Numbered from the stretch's first letter, positions 7,467 through 16,066 are shown. The stretch: DNA of 19,685 bases from J061 sp003695725 [NCBI: Candidatus Schekmanbacteria bacterium] (GCA_003695725.1 RFHX01000034.1:1-19685); one strand, 5' to 3'. The notes: generated by a model not told the origin, from the letters alone. Numbers and translations are program-made.

Positions 7467-8012
7467 ATGGCAAGAACAGTTCCGACACTTGAAGCACAAT
7501 ATATCTACAACTATCCCGTGCCGACTAAGGAAGGCGTGCAGGTATTCAGATTTCCGCCTGATGCAAGAGGAGGAGATACCTATCAGGTCGTTGCAGATGT
7601 TGAAGCTACTGCCGAGGAATGTTTCAAAGCGATTACGGATTTCAAAATAATGCAGGAAACTTCCAGTGTTATCGATGAAATCAAGGTTATCAAGGAAGAT
7701 GATGAAGGTGCTGTAATTGCAATGCGCTGTAAGCCTGAAATAGATACAGGCGTTTTTCATTATCGCTATGCTTTTGATAAGCCCAATACACAGATGTTTT
7801 TTTGGATGTATGATTACGAAGGACCAAACAGGCAGTGGTATGCAATCAATGTTGAGACACGCGTGTATCAATTTGAAAAGTTTTCAAGAATTATTCTAAC
7901 TGAGACATTTGTAATGATGCCGGGTGTGCCAAATGCTGACGCAACAGGGCTTTTCACCGGCGTTGGTTTGGATATGATTCAAAGAATCAAGAATATGCGT
8001 GCTGGAAAATAA
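7467..8012 (+). CDS. START/SRPBCC-like protein of unknown function
   Basis: I do not recognise a named family for this 181-residue soluble protein. The pattern looks like the START/SRPBCC (polyketide cyclase-like) fold: a strand YQVVADVEA, a helix EECFKAITDFKIMQE, then strands IDEIKVIKED and AVIAMRC. A run of aromatic-rich strands follows (FHYRYAF, MFFWMYDY, RQWYAINVET), and a C-terminal helix GVGLDMIQRIKNM would cover the cavity. SRPBCC proteins bind hydrophobic ligands or act as cyclases or lipid carriers. There is no signal peptide or membrane segment. A strong AAGGAGG site lies nine bases before the ATG, and a strong terminator follows, so it is probably transcribed alone. It faces away from the acyl-CoA operon across a 269-base shared upstream region. 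The fold call is moderate; the function is unknown. Confidence 0.7.
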   Translation: MARTVPTLEAQYIYNYPVPTKEGVQVFRFPPDARGGDTYQVVADVEATAEECFKAITDFKIMQETSSVIDEIKVIKEDDEGAVIAMRCKPEIDTGVFHYRYAFDKPNTQMFFWMYDYEGPNRQWYAINVETRVYQFEKFSRIILTETFVMMPGVPNADATGLFTGVGLDMIQRIKNMRAGK

Positions 8013-8039
8013 TAATTTTCTCTTTTCAGTTAATTTTAT

Positions 8040-8067
8040 GGGGTGAGATTTATCTCACCCCTTTTTT
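8040..8067 (+). terminator. Strong rho-independent terminator after the SRPBCC-like gene
   Basis: A nine-base-pair perfect stem, GGGGTGAGA at 8040-8048 with TCTCACCCC at 8053-8061, has a TTTA tetraloop and is followed by TTTTTT. It lies 28 bases after the stop codon. Confidence 0.93.
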
Positions 8068-8155
8068 ATTTCTTCCATTGATTTTTGACTCTAATTCATT
8101 ATCAATTAAATTGGTCATACCATAATTACAGCTTTTTGCCGGGAGATTTCCTGAG

Positions 8156-10948
8156 ATGAAAATAAAAGGGGCAAGAGTCAATAACCTGAAAAACATCTCC
8201 TGCACAATCCCTGCAGAGAAGATTACTATTATAACGGGAATTTCAGGTTCTGGAAAATCTTCACTTGCCTTTGATACGATTTATGCGGAAGGGCAAAGGA
8301 GGTATGTTGATTGCCTTTCTACATATGCACGCCAATTTATTGAAAGAGTTCAAAAACCTGATGTTGATGAAATAATTGGAATACAGCCGGCAATTGCAGT
8401 TGAGCAGAAGAATAATGTAAAAAATTCCCGGTCAACAGTCGGCAGTATTAGTGAGATTAATGATTATTTGAAGCTTTTATTTGCCAAATGCGGCACAATA
8501 TTCTGTCCTCGATGTGGAGTTGAAGCACAAAAATTTTCGCCGCAAAGTTTAGCCGATTATCTTTGTGAAAAATATGGGGGGAAAACGGTTATTTCCTTTA
8601 TTCCTTTGTCTTCCATTTCCTTTGCCAACGATGAAGAGATACTTGAAAATCTCCAAAAAAAGGGATTTACAAGAATCCTTAAAGGAAATCAGTTGAAAAG
8701 AATCGATGAGCTTGAGAAGAATTCTTTTGGCATTAACGAAGAGATAGAAGTTGTCTCTGATAGATTCGAAATATCGCATAAATTCCTTTCAAGGATAACA
8801 GAAAGCATTGAATCAGCTTTTCAACATAAAAGCTCAAAATGGGGTATCCTTACAAAAGAAAAAAAAAAGAAGATTTTCAATTTATATTTAAGTTGTCCTG
8901 AATGCGGACAGGAATTTAATGAATTTACACCTTCCCAATTTTCGTTCAATTCTCCTGCAGGCGCTTGTGAGAAATGTCATGGTTTTGGGAGGATTATAGA
9001 TTATGATATTGATAAAATTATCCCTGATAAAAATAAGCCTATAAAAGAAGGCGCTGTAGCACCTTGGAATTCGCCTGCTTATGAAGATTTTTATATTCTT
9101 TTACGGCGGGCTTTTCTGAAAAATGGAATTTCCTTCTCGTCTTCTTTCAATGACCTTCCTGAAAATGGGAAAAGAATTCTTCTCGATGGTAGTGGGGATT
9201 TCCCGGGCATAAGAGGTTTTTTTAAATTACTTGAAGATAAAAGGTATAAACTGCATATAAGAGTTTTTTTGGCTAAATATCGAATGTATGAGATATGTCC
9301 TCACTGCAATGGAAGCCGCTTAAAGGGTGATGCCCTTATTGTGAAGATAAGAGATAAAAACATCTATGAGATACAGCAAATGCCTATTAAAGAACTCAAA
9401 GATTTTTTTGCTTCCACATATTTTGATGAAGAAAAGTTCAAACCTGCACAGGTGATAGTGAAAGAAATCAGAAGTCGAATCGATTATCTCTACAATGTAG
9501 GGCTCGGATATTTGACTCTTGATAGGCAGGCAAGAACTTTGAGCGGGGGAGAGATGCAGAGAATAAATCTTTCAAAGGCTTTGGGAGCCTTTTTGACTGG
9601 TACGCTGTATGTCCTTGATGAGCCAACAGTAGGGCTGCATCCCCGTGATACTGATAAACTAAAAAAAGTGCTTTTCACATTGAGTAAGCGGGGCAATACA
9701 TTGGTTATTGTCGAGCATGATGAATCAGTGATAAGTATGGCAGACCATATAATAGACCTTGGTCCGGGTGCTGGCGAAAAAGGAGGAGAGGTAGTTTTTG
9801 AAGGGACATTTGAAGAATTGAAAAAGGATCGCAGTTCTCTGACGGCCCAATATCTCGGTATGCCGCCTACTATGGCTGTCAAAAAAAAAGAATCATTCCC
9901 AACAAAATTTATTGCTCTTTATGATGTAAGAAAAAATAACATCAAAGGAGAGAATTTTAAAGTTCCACTAAATATGCTTGTATCTATTACAGGAGTTTCC
10001 GGCTCTGGGAAATCGACGTTTCTCAAAGAGATATTTTATCCGGCAATAAAAAGAGCTAAAGCTGGCTTGGAAATAAAGAGAAAAAATCTTTCCAAAATAG
10101 AGGGGGTAGAAAATATTGATGATGTGATTTTGGTTGACCAATCTCCTCCGGGAAAATCTGCCCGCTCTAATCCTGTTACCTATGTGAAGGCTTACGGAGA
10201 AATAAGGAAAATAATGGCAAAGACGAGAGAGGCAAAAAAGGTGGGGATTAAGGAGGTAGATTTTTCCTTCAATGCTGGAAATGGAAGGTGTGAAAAATGT
10301 TTAGGCCTTGGAGTTGAAAAGATTGAGATGCAGTTCTTGGCGGACCTTAACATTATCTGTGAAGAGTGTAATGGCACAGGATTTAAAGAGAAAATTTTAT
10401 CGATAAAAAATAAGGGAAAAAATATTTTTGATATTCTCAATATGACTGTTTTTGAAGCAATTGATTTTTTTTCTGATGAAGAAAAGATTACAGAAAAGCT
10501 TGCTATTCTTGAAGAGATGGGCCTTGGATATCTTCGACTTGGACAAAAAACATCAACTCTAAGCGGTGGTGAATCACAGAGACTCAAACTTGCAGGGCTT
10601 TTGTCTGGAAAGAAAAAATCGGCGAAATATTTATTTCTTTTTGATGAGCCAACAACTGGACTTCATATGGCAGATGTTGAAAATTTGGTGAAAGTGTTTA
10701 GAAAAATGATTGCAGAAGGGCACTCTGTAGTGACTATTGAACATAATCCTGATTTTATACTTCAATCAGACTATATAATTGATTTGGGACCGGAAGGAGG
10801 AGACGAAGGGGGGAGAATAGTGTGTGAAGGTAATCTTGATGATATAATTACCTGTGGACGGTCTTATACAGGTAGGTATCTTCTTGAAAGATTAAGTATG
10901 TCAAAAAATAAAGATAGGATGGAGGAGAGAAATGAAATCATTCAATAA
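8156..10948 (+). CDS. uvrA: UvrA-family excinuclease ABC subunit A
   Basis: UvrA is the dimeric ATPase that finds bulky DNA lesions and loads UvrB in nucleotide excision repair. The 930 residues are full length for class I UvrA. Two ABC modules are intact: Walker [10 protein letters not shown] (28-36) with signature LSGGE (462-466) and Walker B Asp488-Glu489, then Walker [10 protein letters not shown] (613-621) with LSGGE (802-806) and Asp830-Glu831. Zinc ligands are present at Cys247/250/271/274 and Cys712/715/735/738. The UvrB-binding and insertion regions lie between the halves of module one, so it is not a shortened UvrA2. The stretch after [15 protein letters not shown] reads VKAYGEIRK where typical UvrA has TGVFDEIRDLFA, so it could be a divergent paralogue. 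GGGAG lies ten bases before the ATG; no clear promoter was found in 8068-8155. Its end overlaps the next gene by 17 bases. Confidence 0.92.
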   Translation: MKIKGARVNNLKNISCTIPAEKITIITGISGSGKSSLAFDTIYAEGQRRYVDCLSTYARQFIERVQKPDVDEIIGIQPAIAVEQKNNVKNSRSTVGSISEINDYLKLLFAKCGTIFCPRCGVEAQKFSPQSLADYLCEKYGGKTVISFIPLSSISFANDEEILENLQKKGFTRILKGNQLKRIDELEKNSFGINEEIEVVSDRFEISHKFLSRITESIESAFQHKSSKWGILTKEKKKKIFNLYLSCPECGQEFNEFTPSQFSFNSPAGACEKCHGFGRIIDYDIDKIIPDKNKPIKEGAVAPWNSPAYEDFYILLRRAFLKNGISFSSSFNDLPENGKRILLDGSGDFPGIRGFFKLLEDKRYKLHIRVFLAKYRMYEICPHCNGSRLKGDALIVKIRDKNIYEIQQMPIKELKDFFASTYFDEEKFKPAQVIVKEIRSRIDYLYNVGLGYLTLDRQARTLSGGEMQRINLSKALGAFLTGTLYVLDEPTVGLHPRDTDKLKKVLFTLSKRGNTLVIVEHDESVISMADHIIDLGPGAGEKGGEVVFEGTFEELKKDRSSLTAQYLGMPPTMAVKKKESFPTKFIALYDVRKNNIKGENFKVPLNMLVSITGVSGSGKSTFLKEIFYPAIKRAKAGLEIKRKNLSKIEGVENIDDVILVDQSPPGKSARSNPVTYVKAYGEIRKIMAKTREAKKVGIKEVDFSFNAGNGRCEKCLGLGVEKIEMQFLADLNIICEECNGTGFKEKILSIKNKGKNIFDILNMTVFEAIDFFSDEEKITEKLAILEEMGLGYLRLGQKTSTLSGGESQRLKLAGLLSGKKKSAKYLFLFDEPTTGLHMADVENLVKVFRKMIAEGHSVVTIEHNPDFILQSDYIIDLGPEGGDEGGRIVCEGNLDDIITCGRSYTGRYLLERLSMSKNKDRMEERNEIIQ

Positions 10949-11345
10949 ATATTTAACCTTCAATACAGAAAAGAAATTGGAACTCGTTAACATTACATCA
11001 GAAGTCGAATCGGCAATTGAGGAGAGCAAAGTTAGAGAGGGGTTGGCTCTTGTATCAGCAATGCATATAACAGCAGGCGTATTTATCAATGATGAAGAAT
11101 CTGGAATCAAGAAAGATATAGAGGAATGGCTTCAAAAACTTGCGCCTGAAGGCCCAGATTATCGCCACCATAGGACAGGAGAGGTTAATGGCGATGCGCA
11201 TCTCAAAAGCATACTTGTAGGAAACCAAGTTATAATTCCAATAACCGATGGAAAAGCTGATTTTGGACCTTGGCAACAAGTTTTTTATGCAGAGTTCGAC
11301 GGAAGAAGAAGGAAACGCCTGCTTATAAAGATTATAGGAGAATAA
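10932..11345 (+). CDS. YjbQ/UPF0047-family protein
   Basis: This is a 137-residue single-domain member of the YjbQ (UPF0047) family. Escherichia coli YjbQ has a reported weak thiamine-phosphate synthase activity, but the true role is uncertain. Family blocks are visible: [15 protein letters not shown] (42-56), a DI..WL..L.P stretch, the [20 protein letters not shown] block with His90, and [17 protein letters not shown], followed by a basic [13 protein letters not shown] end. His45, His79, His80 and His90 are candidate active-site or metal residues. The ATG overlaps the end of uvrA, and GGAGGAG at about 10920-10926 lies inside uvrA, so the two are translationally coupled. It is convergent with the DJ-1 gene, with only five bases between stops. 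Confidence 0.88.
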   Translation: MKSFNKYLTFNTEKKLELVNITSEVESAIEESKVREGLALVSAMHITAGVFINDEESGIKKDIEEWLQKLAPEGPDYRHHRTGEVNGDAHLKSILVGNQVIIPITDGKADFGPWQQVFYAEFDGRRRKRLLIKIIGE

Positions 11346-11350
11346 GGAAG

Positions 11351-11947
11351 TTATTTATTACCAGTTAATGCAGAATAAATGGTCCTTGCAAATTCGTCTG
11401 CTGCTGCAGGACCATTGGCTGTGATGATTCTTCCATCCACAACTACGGATTTTTCTTCATATTTTGCGCCGCCTCTTATGATAAACCTGCTTGCCGTATT
11501 GAATACTGTAGCTTTTTTACCTCGCAACAATCCGGCATTTGCAAGTGTAACAGGAGCAAGACATATTGCAGCAACAATCTTTTTTGAGTTGTATGCACTT
11601 TTTGCAAGGTTATGTACTCTTTTGTCATTGTAGTACTGGGTTGCGCCAATTCCACCTACAAGAATTAAAGCATCGTATTTTTTAATGTCGATTTCGTTGA
11701 TTGTTATATCCGGTGTTACAGTTCTTCCAAACATTCCTATAGCAGGCCTTTTTGAACTGCAGGCAACTGTTACTTTTACTCCTTTTGATTCAAAAAACTC
11801 TTTTGGTGTGAAAAGCTCTTCATCGCGAAAATTATTCTGGGCAATAATCATTAGAACAGATTGCTGATTTTGAGATGAAGCATTCAACGGACAAATAAGG
11901 GCTAAAAATAGGGCACAAAACATTGCGGCATAAACTGCTCTCTTCAT
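11351..11947 (-). CDS. Exported DJ-1/PfpI-family protein
   Basis: DJ-1/PfpI proteins are class I glutamine amidotransferase-like enzymes (proteases, glyoxalases or chaperones) with a nucleophilic cysteine. This 198-residue protein starts with a signal peptide: MKR, a hydrophobic core (AVYAAMFCALFLALICP) and a likely cleavage after LNA at residue 23. There is no good lipobox. The domain begins at VLMIIAQNNFRDEELFTP, with the conserved acidic residue at Glu43 or Glu44, and the nucleophile is Cys129 in AAICLAPVTLANAGLL, followed by ATVFNTASR. The residue after Cys is Leu, so no Cys-His pair of the PfpI protease kind is present. Most family members are cytoplasmic; export is less usual. GGGGGGAG precedes the ATG. 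It lies 54 bases after the SDR gene in the same direction, so the two may be cotranscribed. Confidence 0.88.
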   Translation of the reverse strand: MKRAVYAAMFCALFLALICPLNASSQNQQSVLMIIAQNNFRDEELFTPKEFFESKGVKVTVACSSKRPAIGMFGRTVTPDITINEIDIKKYDALILVGGIGATQYYNDKRVHNLAKSAYNSKKIVAAICLAPVTLANAGLLRGKKATVFNTASRFIIRGGAKYEEKSVVVDGRIITANGPAAADEFARTIYSALTGNK

Positions 11948-12001
11948 CTTTCTCCCCCCTGACAGCAGTTTAATACGGCTGAAAACGGCTCAAATGTTAT
12001 A

Positions 12002-12892
12002 TTATAACTCTTCTAAATAATCTTCAAGGGTTTTATAGGATATATTAAATATTGTTTCTGCATTTCTATTACTAACCTGATTTTTTTCATCAAGCATAAT
12101 TAGTTGCTCACGCGTCAGTAAAGGCGATGGTAAAAGCATTTCTGATAAAAGAGCCATTGTTTTAGCAATGGGTGTAGGCATTGGAAATATTAACCTTTTG
12201 ATATGAAGTTTTTGGCATAATGTTTTTAACAATTCTGTATGTGTATAAACTTTTCCACTTCCAAGTTCAATGATTTGTCTGTCCGATTTGGGGTTATTCA
12301 ATGCATTGATAAAAGAGTTGGCAACATCTTCTACCCAGACCGGTTCAAGAGTGCCTTTGCCTAAGGCGGGGAAAATTGGAGATAACTTTAAAAGTTTTAT
12401 AAATAAATTGATGAACTTGTCATCTTTACCAAAGATTACAGAAGGCTTGAAAATAGTATAGTTTAATCCGCTTTTTTGTAAATAATCTTCAGCTTTCCAT
12501 TTTGTAATATGATAAGCTGTTTTGCCGTCTTTTCTGGCACCAAGAGCGCTCATCTGAATAAATTTCTTGATTCCCGAGCTTTTTGAGGCATCTATTAGGT
12601 TTTTTGCGCCTTTGAAATGAATTTCATCAAAACTTGATTTTTTTGTTTCTGAAATAATTCCAACGAGATTGATTACGGCATCATTTTTTTCTATTACCTT
12701 TTTAAGGCTTCCGATATTTGTAATATCGCCCTTGATAAAAGTGCAGCTGTTGCTTGTAAGAATTTTTTTCGCTCTATCAAGATTTCTTACGAGACATGCA
12801 AAGGTGTATCCCTCTTTCTTACCTGCCCTGACAATACTTCTGCCTACAAATCCTGTTGCACCTGTTATAAAAATTTTTTTTATTTTTGCCAT
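12002..12892 (-). CDS. Atypical SDR, NDUFA9-like NAD(P)-binding protein
   Basis: This 296-residue protein is an atypical short-chain dehydrogenase of the complex I NDUFA9-like or NmrA-like group. The Rossmann motif ITGATGFVGRSIV has Gly11, Gly14 and Gly17; FIKGDIT and AVINLVGII follow; and the catalytic-type pair Tyr127/Lys131 appears in AYHITKWKAEDYL. The stretch YTIFKPSVIFGKDDKFINLF and the PVWVEDVANSFINAL block are characteristic of this group. Bacterial members have been linked to quinone or electron-transport functions, but the substrate is not known. I chose the ATG at 12892 because the Rossmann fold begins there. The frame stays open to 13126, but that extension has no similarity to the family and would run into the divergent ferritin-like gene and its promoter. 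The Shine-Dalgarno sequence is weak. Confidence 0.87.
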   Translation of the reverse strand: MAKIKKIFITGATGFVGRSIVRAGKKEGYTFACLVRNLDRAKKILTSNSCTFIKGDITNIGSLKKVIEKNDAVINLVGIISETKKSSFDEIHFKGAKNLIDASKSSGIKKFIQMSALGARKDGKTAYHITKWKAEDYLQKSGLNYTIFKPSVIFGKDDKFINLFIKLLKLSPIFPALGKGTLEPVWVEDVANSFINALNNPKSDRQIIELGSGKVYTHTELLKTLCQKLHIKRLIFPMPTPIAKTMALLSEMLLPSPLLTREQLIMLDEKNQVSNRNAETIFNISYKTLEDYLEEL

Positions 12893-12979
12893 ACTATTTG
12901 ATTTTTTCTCACAAAAATAGGAATTTGTTAACAGATAATATAAGGGAAAAGATGCTATATGCTCTTTTGGGCAGTTGTA

Positions 12980-13008
12980 TTGACAGGACGAATTTATTGG
13001 AGTATAAG
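12980..13008 (+). promoter_or_regulatory. Strong sigma-70 promoter for the ferritin-like pair
   Basis: TTGACA at 12980-12985 is a perfect -35, followed after 17 bases by TATAAG at 13003-13008 (five of six). The predicted transcript starts near 13015, giving a leader of about 34 bases that includes the GGAAGGAG at 13035-13042. It is the best promoter in the window. Confidence 0.8.
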
Positions 13009-13048
13009 CCGAATATACAGTGATTAATTTTGATGGAAGGAGAGCATA

Positions 13049-13531
13049 ATGGATAATGAAAAACTTGCTAAAACGCTTATTGTGGGGATGAAAAATGAGA
13101 TAAGGGTAATCGAGCTTTACTCTCAAAGTGTGAAATTAGAAATTAGTGATGAATCTCGGAGTAACATTAAAGATATAACTGCTGATGAAAGAAAGCATCT
13201 TGATATGCTCAACAGCATCTTTGAAAAAAAACTTGGGAAACATATAGACAGAGATAAACTAAACGATGATTCTTTAAAAGCTATCAGTAAATTGTCAAAT
13301 GATTCATCTCCTCTGCATATTCTTGATTTGGCAAAAGGATATGAAGAAAGAGAATTAGTGCATTATAAGAATGCCTTTGAAGAATATGGTGATGACAAAG
13401 AGCTTAGCGGGCTATTTTCTCATCTTGTAAAGGATGAAGAGGCTCATCTTGAAGTCCTCGAAAAGGAGAGAAAGGCACTCTTGGGACATCCCTTTGATGA
13501 ATTTGAGCTTGATTTATATGTTCGTGAGTAA
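13049..13531 (+). CDS. Ferritin-like (rubrerythrin-type) diiron protein, copy 1
   Basis: This 160-residue, all-helical, highly charged protein has the two half-sites of a ferritin-like diiron four-helix bundle. The first is Glu17 in MKNEIRVIELYSQ with Glu47-x-x-His50 in DERKH; the second is Glu99 or Glu102 in YEERE with Glu130-x-x-His133 in DEEAH. There is no rubredoxin domain, so it is a stand-alone erythrin domain. Family roles include peroxide reduction, iron storage and stress protection; which applies here cannot be read. It ends with ELDLYVRE, the same as copy 2. It has a near-consensus promoter and a strong ribosome binding site, so expression may be high. The divergent neighbour is the SDR gene. 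Confidence 0.85.
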   Translation: MDNEKLAKTLIVGMKNEIRVIELYSQSVKLEISDESRSNIKDITADERKHLDMLNSIFEKKLGKHIDRDKLNDDSLKAISKLSNDSSPLHILDLAKGYEERELVHYKNAFEEYGDDKELSGLFSHLVKDEEAHLEVLEKERKALLGHPFDEFELDLYVRE

Positions 13532-13580
13532 TTTCAAGCTTTAGGGAGATAATTTTTTTAGAAAGGAAGGAGCTTTCAAA

Positions 13581-14069
13581 ATGGGTGATGACGAAAAAAA
13601 ATTGGCACAAGCACTTATCATAGCAATGAAAAATGAAATAAGAGTTATTGAATTATACAGCCAATGCCTTAAAAGAGATATTACAAGTGATTCCCGTTCT
13701 AATATTGAAGTTGTTGTCAAGGATGAAGAAAGACATATGAAGATGCTCAAAGAATTTTTTGAAAAGAAGCTTCAGAAAAAGCTTGATGTTAGTAAGCTAA
13801 AAGATGATTCCCTTTCAAGTATTAAGAATATGGTGATTGAGCCTTATTCAGCCCACCTGATTGATGTGGCAATGGGATATGAACACAGAGAAAAAAACCA
13901 TTTCGAGAAAACTCTTGCCTCTTTTGGAAGCGACCCTGAATTGAAGGAGCTCTTTGATAAACTGATAGAAGACGAAGTTTCCCATATAGAGGTCCTTGAA
14001 AAGGAAAGAAAAGCTATTATGGGTCAGGCATTTGATGATTTTGAGCTTGACCTCTATGTAAGAGAATAG
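13581..14069 (+). CDS. Ferritin-like (rubrerythrin-type) diiron protein, copy 2
   Basis: This 162-residue paralogue of the preceding gene is about half identical by eye along its whole length. The putative iron ligands are kept: Glu19 (MKNEIRVIELYSQ), Glu49-x-x-His52, Glu101 or Glu104 (YEHRE), and Glu132-x-x-His135 in DEVSH. Both the N-terminal helix core and the C-terminal FELDLYVRE are the most conserved parts, while the linker between helices two and three differs. GGAAGGAG lies nine bases before the ATG, the same sequence as for copy 1. The gap between the two genes is 49 bases with no promoter or terminator seen, so they probably share one transcript and may form a hetero-oligomer; the latter is inference. 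Confidence 0.85.
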   Translation: MGDDEKKLAQALIIAMKNEIRVIELYSQCLKRDITSDSRSNIEVVVKDEERHMKMLKEFFEKKLQKKLDVSKLKDDSLSSIKNMVIEPYSAHLIDVAMGYEHREKNHFEKTLASFGSDPELKELFDKLIEDEVSHIEVLEKERKAIMGQAFDDFELDLYVRE

Positions 14070-14267
14070 GAATTTTCAGTTACACAATCCTCTGCGATAA
14101 TATTTTTCAGTAGTTCAAGCAGGAGAACTATGTGTTCTATTCGAAATAATTACAGCCATTCCTTTTAAGCTGTAAATTTGGTAAATATCGCAAAAAATCC
14201 TTGAAATTCTCCATACATATTCCTAATCAATAAACAATTTGGCATTTTTTTTAGGGGAGGGATATGA

Positions 14268-15293
14268 ATGCTCGATTCACAAAAGGTAAAGGATTTTTTG
14301 TATGAAGAATGCGCAGCTGAAGTCGTGGGGATTGCTCCTGCTAACCCATTCAGCGAGGAGCATAAAAAGCGCGTACTTGCTTCTCAAGATATTCTAAAGT
14401 CGGCAAATCCTATGATGTCTGCTGCATCAGGGATATATGACCCCCAAGATTTTGTAGATAATGCACAATCTGTCATTGTTTTTGGAAGAAATTCTTTTTT
14501 TGGGCCTGAATTTATGAGCGATTCTAACAAATCTGATGGTCCGCGCGGGACAATTGGAAATTTTTATTTGAATGAAAGGATATTAAACAGAGCAATTGAG
14601 CAGGCGTCGAAACTTCAAGACTTTCTTAATGCAGAAGGTTATAACTCAGATTCTCCCTTTCAGGGATTTCCTCAAAAAATTAAAGCCGTTGAGGCGGGTA
14701 TCGGTTTTTATGGTAAAAATACGCTTGTTTTAAATGAAAAACTTGGGACATGGACATCAATATCGACTGTCATTACAGATGCGCCGCTTGAACCGGATAA
14801 GCCGATGGAAAGAGATTGTGGAAATTGCAGAAAATGCGTAGAGGCTTGTCCTACAGGGGCTCTTACAAATGAATATACTTTACAGGTTGATAAATGTCTT
14901 ATCTACTATTTATGCCATCTCAAAGGAGAAATACCGTTAGAGGTGCGGGACAAGATTGGCGTCAGGATTGGCACTTGTCTTGTTTGCAGTGATATTTGTC
15001 CATATAATAGGAAAATTACTTTGAATACACAGGATAGATTGCCAGATGAAGAAATATATCCTTATTTAATTCCGCTTCTTAATATTTCACAGGAAGAATA
15101 TGACAAGAAATATGGGGACAAGATGTTTGGGTTAATCATAGGCGGAAGACGGTATTTGAGAAGAAATATTGCAGTAGCTCTTGGTAATGCAAATGACAAA
15201 TCTGCTTTGCCTGCACTTGAAATAGCGGCAAAGGATGAGGATGAGCTTGTTCGTTCCCATGCCCAATGGGCAATCGATAAACTTAGTAGTTGA
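14268..15293 (+). CDS. QueG-like protein with double [4Fe-4S] domain and HEAT-like tail
   Basis: This 341-residue protein has the C-terminal layout of epoxyqueuosine reductase QueG. One ferredoxin-like motif is C184-x2-C187-x2-C190-x3-C194 (CGNCRKCVEACPTGAL); a second is C237-x2-C240-x3-C244 in GTCLVCSDICPYNRK. Between them is the QueG-type DKCLIYYLCHLKGEIP stretch, and a HEAT-like repeat (ALPALEIAAKDEDELVRSHAQWAI) closes the protein. The N-terminal cobalamin-binding half is more divergent: QueG has a GRDYH motif with a catalytic Asp near residue 134, while here that region reads IGNFYLNERILNRAIEQ without it. It is thus probably a QueG relative with another substrate. The start at 14268 is set by GGGGAGGG six bases upstream; the nearby ATG at 14264 is in another frame. 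The upstream gap 14070-14267 holds no clear promoter. Confidence 0.82.
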   Translation: MLDSQKVKDFLYEECAAEVVGIAPANPFSEEHKKRVLASQDILKSANPMMSAASGIYDPQDFVDNAQSVIVFGRNSFFGPEFMSDSNKSDGPRGTIGNFYLNERILNRAIEQASKLQDFLNAEGYNSDSPFQGFPQKIKAVEAGIGFYGKNTLVLNEKLGTWTSISTVITDAPLEPDKPMERDCGNCRKCVEACPTGALTNEYTLQVDKCLIYYLCHLKGEIPLEVRDKIGVRIGTCLVCSDICPYNRKITLNTQDRLPDEEIYPYLIPLLNISQEEYDKKYGDKMFGLIIGGRRYLRRNIAVALGNANDKSALPALEIAAKDEDELVRSHAQWAIDKLSS

Positions 15294-15316
15294 TATATAT
15301 TGGGAGAGATAATTCT

Positions 15317-15928
15317 ATGAAAGTACTTGCAATTGTCGGCAGTCCGAGAAAGAAATCAAATACTGATATACTTGTTGACAAAGTAATAGAAGGGATTTCA
15401 AGTGTAACAGAAGTTGATAGTGAAAAGATATATATTGTTGATAAAAAAATAAACTACTGTACAGGATGCGGGTTTCATTTGAGGCAAGCAGATAAAGTGA
15501 GTGGAAAAATGTGTTCTCAAGATGATGATATGATTGGGATACATCGAGAGATGATAGAAGCTGATGCATTGATTTTTGGCACACCGGTACATATGAGGAC
15601 ACTTTCAGCACCAATGCTCAATTTTTTGACACGTTCGATTCCTCTTCTTAAAATGAAACCGATATTTGATGAAAATGGCAAAATTGTTTCTGCTGAAGTC
15701 AACTCCCTCTTAAAAGGTAAGAAAGTGGCATCAGTCGTAAGCCAGGGTGATCCTATGGCATATTCAGGAGCGCTTGCAATACAGGTATTGGCGATCAATT
15801 TTACAGATTTGATGATGAAATATGTGGGAGACCTTCTAAGCACAGGAAATATTAAGCGGGGAATGGCTGCAGAAAGAGAAGATGAATTAAAAAGGGCCTT
15901 TGAGCTTGGAGTGAGAATTGCTTCATAA
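15317..15928 (+). CDS. Flavodoxin-fold NADPH-dependent FMN reductase / iron-sulfur flavoprotein-like
   Basis: This roughly 203-residue protein has the flavodoxin-like FMN-binding fold. The phosphate loop is VGSPRKKSNTDILV (7-20), and the second flavin loop is ALIFGTPVHMRTLSAPML (84-101). Cys48 and Cys51 (YCTGCG) with Cys66 resemble the cysteine cluster of iron-sulfur flavoproteins, but the compact four-Cys motif is incomplete, so a [4Fe-4S] cluster is doubtful. Family members pass electrons between NAD(P)H or ferredoxin and partners. I chose the ATG at 15317, with GGGAGAG about nine bases upstream and the fold beginning at once, rather than the upstream ATG at 15290, which overlaps the previous gene and adds a tail unlike the family. 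It follows the QueG-like gene by 23 bases, so it may be its electron donor; that is inference. Confidence 0.85.
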   Translation: MKVLAIVGSPRKKSNTDILVDKVIEGISSVTEVDSEKIYIVDKKINYCTGCGFHLRQADKVSGKMCSQDDDMIGIHREMIEADALIFGTPVHMRTLSAPMLNFLTRSIPLLKMKPIFDENGKIVSAEVNSLLKGKKVASVVSQGDPMAYSGALAIQVLAINFTDLMMKYVGDLLSTGNIKRGMAAEREDELKRAFELGVRIAS

Positions 15929-15991
15929 AAAGGTAATTTGGGTCTTTTTTAATTGATAGTATATTATAGAAATTTCCTATTAATAAAAATA

Positions 15992-16021
15992 TTGACTAAT
16001 CAATCCTTTTAATTTTACTAT
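15992..16021 (+). promoter_or_regulatory. Candidate upstream promoter for the TonB-dependent receptor
   Basis: TTGACT (15992-15997) and TACTAT (16016-16021) are 18 bases apart. The -35 box lies within a small inverted repeat, ATTGA/TCAAT around CTAA at 15991-16004, which could be an operator. The leader would be about 90 bases. Confidence 0.35.
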
Positions 16022-16066
16022 TTTTATCAAAAGTAAAATCTCTGAGCATTGTATCGGAGTTGAACT

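Noticed and set aside
12893-13126. N-terminal extension of the SDR gene up to an upstream ATG at 13126
   Set aside because: The frame is open, but the extra 78 residues are unlike the family, lie before the Rossmann motif, and would cover the divergent ferritin-like promoter and the start of that gene.
14150-14175. Inverted repeat TTACAGC/GCTGTAA in the gap before the QueG-like gene
   Set aside because: Seven base pairs with a 12-base loop and no T run; likely chance in AT-rich DNA, with no other support as an operator or terminator.
14201-14229. TTGAAA and TAATCA 17 bases apart as a promoter for the QueG-like gene
   Set aside because: The -10 box matches consensus at only two of six bases.
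15290-15316. Upstream ATG for the flavoprotein, giving a four-base overlap with the QueG-like gene
   Set aside because: The flavodoxin fold begins at the ATG at 15317, which has a properly spaced GGGAGAG.
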